A program made the translations under genes and the position numbers. DNA of 64,000 bases from Saccharicrinis sp963677245 (GTDB lineage Bacteria; Bacteroidota; Bacteroidia; Bacteroidales; Marinilabiliaceae): NCBI GenBank assembly GCA_963677245.1, contig OY781921.1, positions 4,030,001 through 4,094,000 of the forward strand. Reading direction: 5' to 3'. Below, piece after piece: positions 62,836 to 64,000 of this stretch. Position 1 is the stretch's first letter. Each line of letters opens with the position of its first letter. Under the pieces are notes generated by a model that saw only the letters and a list, made by a program, of their open reading frames with translations, did not search any database and had not been told where the DNA came from.

Positions 62836-63918
62836 TTAAATGTCAGAAAAAAGATACAAATGATCGTAATGAATTAATGGTTGATATTTTCCATCATGCA
62901 AATGCTCATCTGCTTTTAGTCTGTCATACTTTGCTTTACCAATTCCAATAGCTTTGCCATTTTCAGAAATGATTTTAAGCAAGTCTCCTTTTTTAAAGTT
63001 TCCATTTAGTTTGGTAACGCCAGCTAATAATAAACTGGTGGCTTTATCTGAATTTAATGCTTCAAAAGCGCCCTGATTAATATGTACTTCGGCATTGGCA
63101 AAGTCTTCTGAATAAGCCATCCACTTTTTAACTGCCGGATATTTTTCACCAGGAAGAAAACGAGTGTGTTCAATATCGTCAGCTTGATTGTTTAAATCAA
63201 CAAGAATATTCTCCTTTGTTCCATTAGCGATATGTACCGAAATACCAGAAGCTGCTGTTTTTTGTGCAATTCTACATTTTGTTAACATCCCGCCTCTTCC
63301 AAAATCTGATTTAGTTGTAGAAATGTATCTAGATAAATCAGCATTTTTACTATGTATTGTTCTGATTACTTCTGTCCCTTCTTTAGAAGGATCGCCATTA
63401 TAAATACCGTTGATATTACTCAAGATAAACAAAGCTTCACAATTCATCATGGAAGCCAAAAGGCCAGCCAACTCATCATTATCTGTAAACATTAATGCAG
63501 TTACCGAGACTGCATCATTCTCATTAATGATAGGAACTATTCCATTGTTCCACAGTGTGGTCAGACAGTTTTTCATATTCAGATAATGTTCTCGTGATCT
63601 GAAATCCTGTTTAGTAACAAGAACTTGCGCACATTGAATCTGGTGATTTTCAAACAGTCCTGAATAGGTGTTTAAAAGTTTTACCTGTCCAACAGAAGAT
63701 AAAAGCTGGCGCGATGATACAGTATCTGTCTTTTTGTTGACCTGAACCATAGATCTACCAGCAGCTACTGCTCCTGAAGAAACCAGTATAATTTTCTTAT
63801 TTTTTTTATGAAGTTCTGCAATCTGATCTACCAAATGCGAAACCCTTTCGGTGTGAAGTGTTCCGTCATTTTGAGTCAGTACATTAGAACCTATTTTTAT
63901 GGTAATTGAATTAAACAC
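62836..63918 (-). CDS. proB: Glutamate 5-kinase with PUA domain
   Basis: 360 residues starting at GTG (63918); no ATG is nearby in frame. Amino-acid-kinase domain (about 1-255) has TIKIGSNVLTQNDGTL, ILVSSGAVAAGR, INENDAVSV and the FGRGGMLTKCRIAQ block. The PUA domain (about 275-350; GAFEALNSDKATSLLLAGV) follows. It phosphorylates glutamate for proline synthesis and is normally inhibited by proline. It is the first visible gene of the leftward proline/arginine run; further arg genes may lie to the right of the window. Confidence 0.95.
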   Translation of the reverse strand: MFNSITIKIGSNVLTQNDGTLHTERVSHLVDQIAELHKKNKKIILVSSGAVAAGRSMVQVNKKTDTVSSRQLLSSVGQVKLLNTYSGLFENHQIQCAQVLVTKQDFRSREHYLNMKNCLTTLWNNGIVPIINENDAVSVTALMFTDNDELAGLLASMMNCEALFILSNINGIYNGDPSKEGTEVIRTIHSKNADLSRYISTTKSDFGRGGMLTKCRIAQKTAASGISVHIANGTKENILVDLNNQADDIEHTRFLPGEKYPAVKKWMAYSEDFANAEVHINQGAFEALNSDKATSLLLAGVTKLNGNFKKGDLLKIISENGKAIGIGKAKYDRLKADEHLHDGKYQPLIHYDHLYLFSDI

Positions 63919-64000
63919 TTTCTCTGAAGATTGAAATAGATAAGAGACTTTGGTTTTGACTAAAAACTATTTTCCGTTTTCAATTTTATTGAACGAGGTT

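Noticed and set aside
1..64000. tRNA genes, CRISPR arrays, prophage, restriction or other defence systems
   Set aside because: None recognised on reading both strands; repeats found belong to the IS element or to local hairpins.

Overview
The window reads as the chromosome of a Bacteroidota bacterium, most likely a marine, facultatively anaerobic or anaerobic Marinilabiliales-type organism. Evidence: secreted proteins ending in type IX secretion (T9SS) sorting tails, TAnnTTTG-type -7 promoter elements, A-rich rather than Shine-Dalgarno leaders, an arginine pathway with the Bacteroides-type N-succinylornithine transcarbamylase, and the [FeFe]-hydrogenase maturase HydF. The DNA is AT-rich and densely coded on both strands. 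I recognised no rRNA, tRNA, CRISPR array, prophage or plasmid function.

Layout. 1-5.5 kb: the end of a sensor kinase, a membrane zinc peptidase, a small unknown protein, an FMN-binding protein with an outer-membrane porin, and a UDP-sugar dehydrogenase. 5.5-8.2 kb: a Wzi-like capsule barrel and a glycosyltransferase, which with the dehydrogenase form an exopolysaccharide cluster. 8.4-11.7 kb: a DUF4097 surface protein and a prohibitin/SPFH gene cut near its 3' end by an IS256-family element; the 8-bp target duplication and the displaced 3' end are both visible. 11.9-30 kb: two large T9SS-exported proteins, a DMT exporter, a MATE exporter, a DUF6261-like gene with a stop at codon 8, a cytosolic PAS kinase facing a receiver/PPDK_N hybrid protein, a DCC-family protein, an outer-membrane barrel and a PhzF-family protein.

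30.6-38.1 kb: a complete tryptophan operon trpE-G-D-C-F-B-(LysE exporter)-A, preceded by a 17-residue leader peptide with four Trp codons and an intrinsic terminator, a textbook attenuator. 38.2-42.5 kb: purU, a TlpA-like lipoprotein and hisH-hisA-hisF packed as one unit, then hisIE. 42.5-52.6 kb: a four-PAS kinase, hydF, and a leftward five-gene unit of NatA/NatB-like ABC transporter, Ppx/GppA phosphatase, sigma-54 activator and aspartate ammonia-lyase. 52.7-55.7 kb: a small lipoprotein, carA with ARG-box-like sites upstream, and a PagL-like lipid A deacylase.

55.7-64 kb: a leftward proline/arginine cluster proB-proA-argF'-argB-argE, then argH-gltA from a separate promoter. carA supplies carbamoyl phosphate to argF', and citrate synthase feeds 2-oxoglutarate/glutamate synthesis, so this part is a glutamate-family amino-acid block. 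Amino-acid biosynthesis dominates the right half; cell-surface, signalling and export genes dominate the left half.
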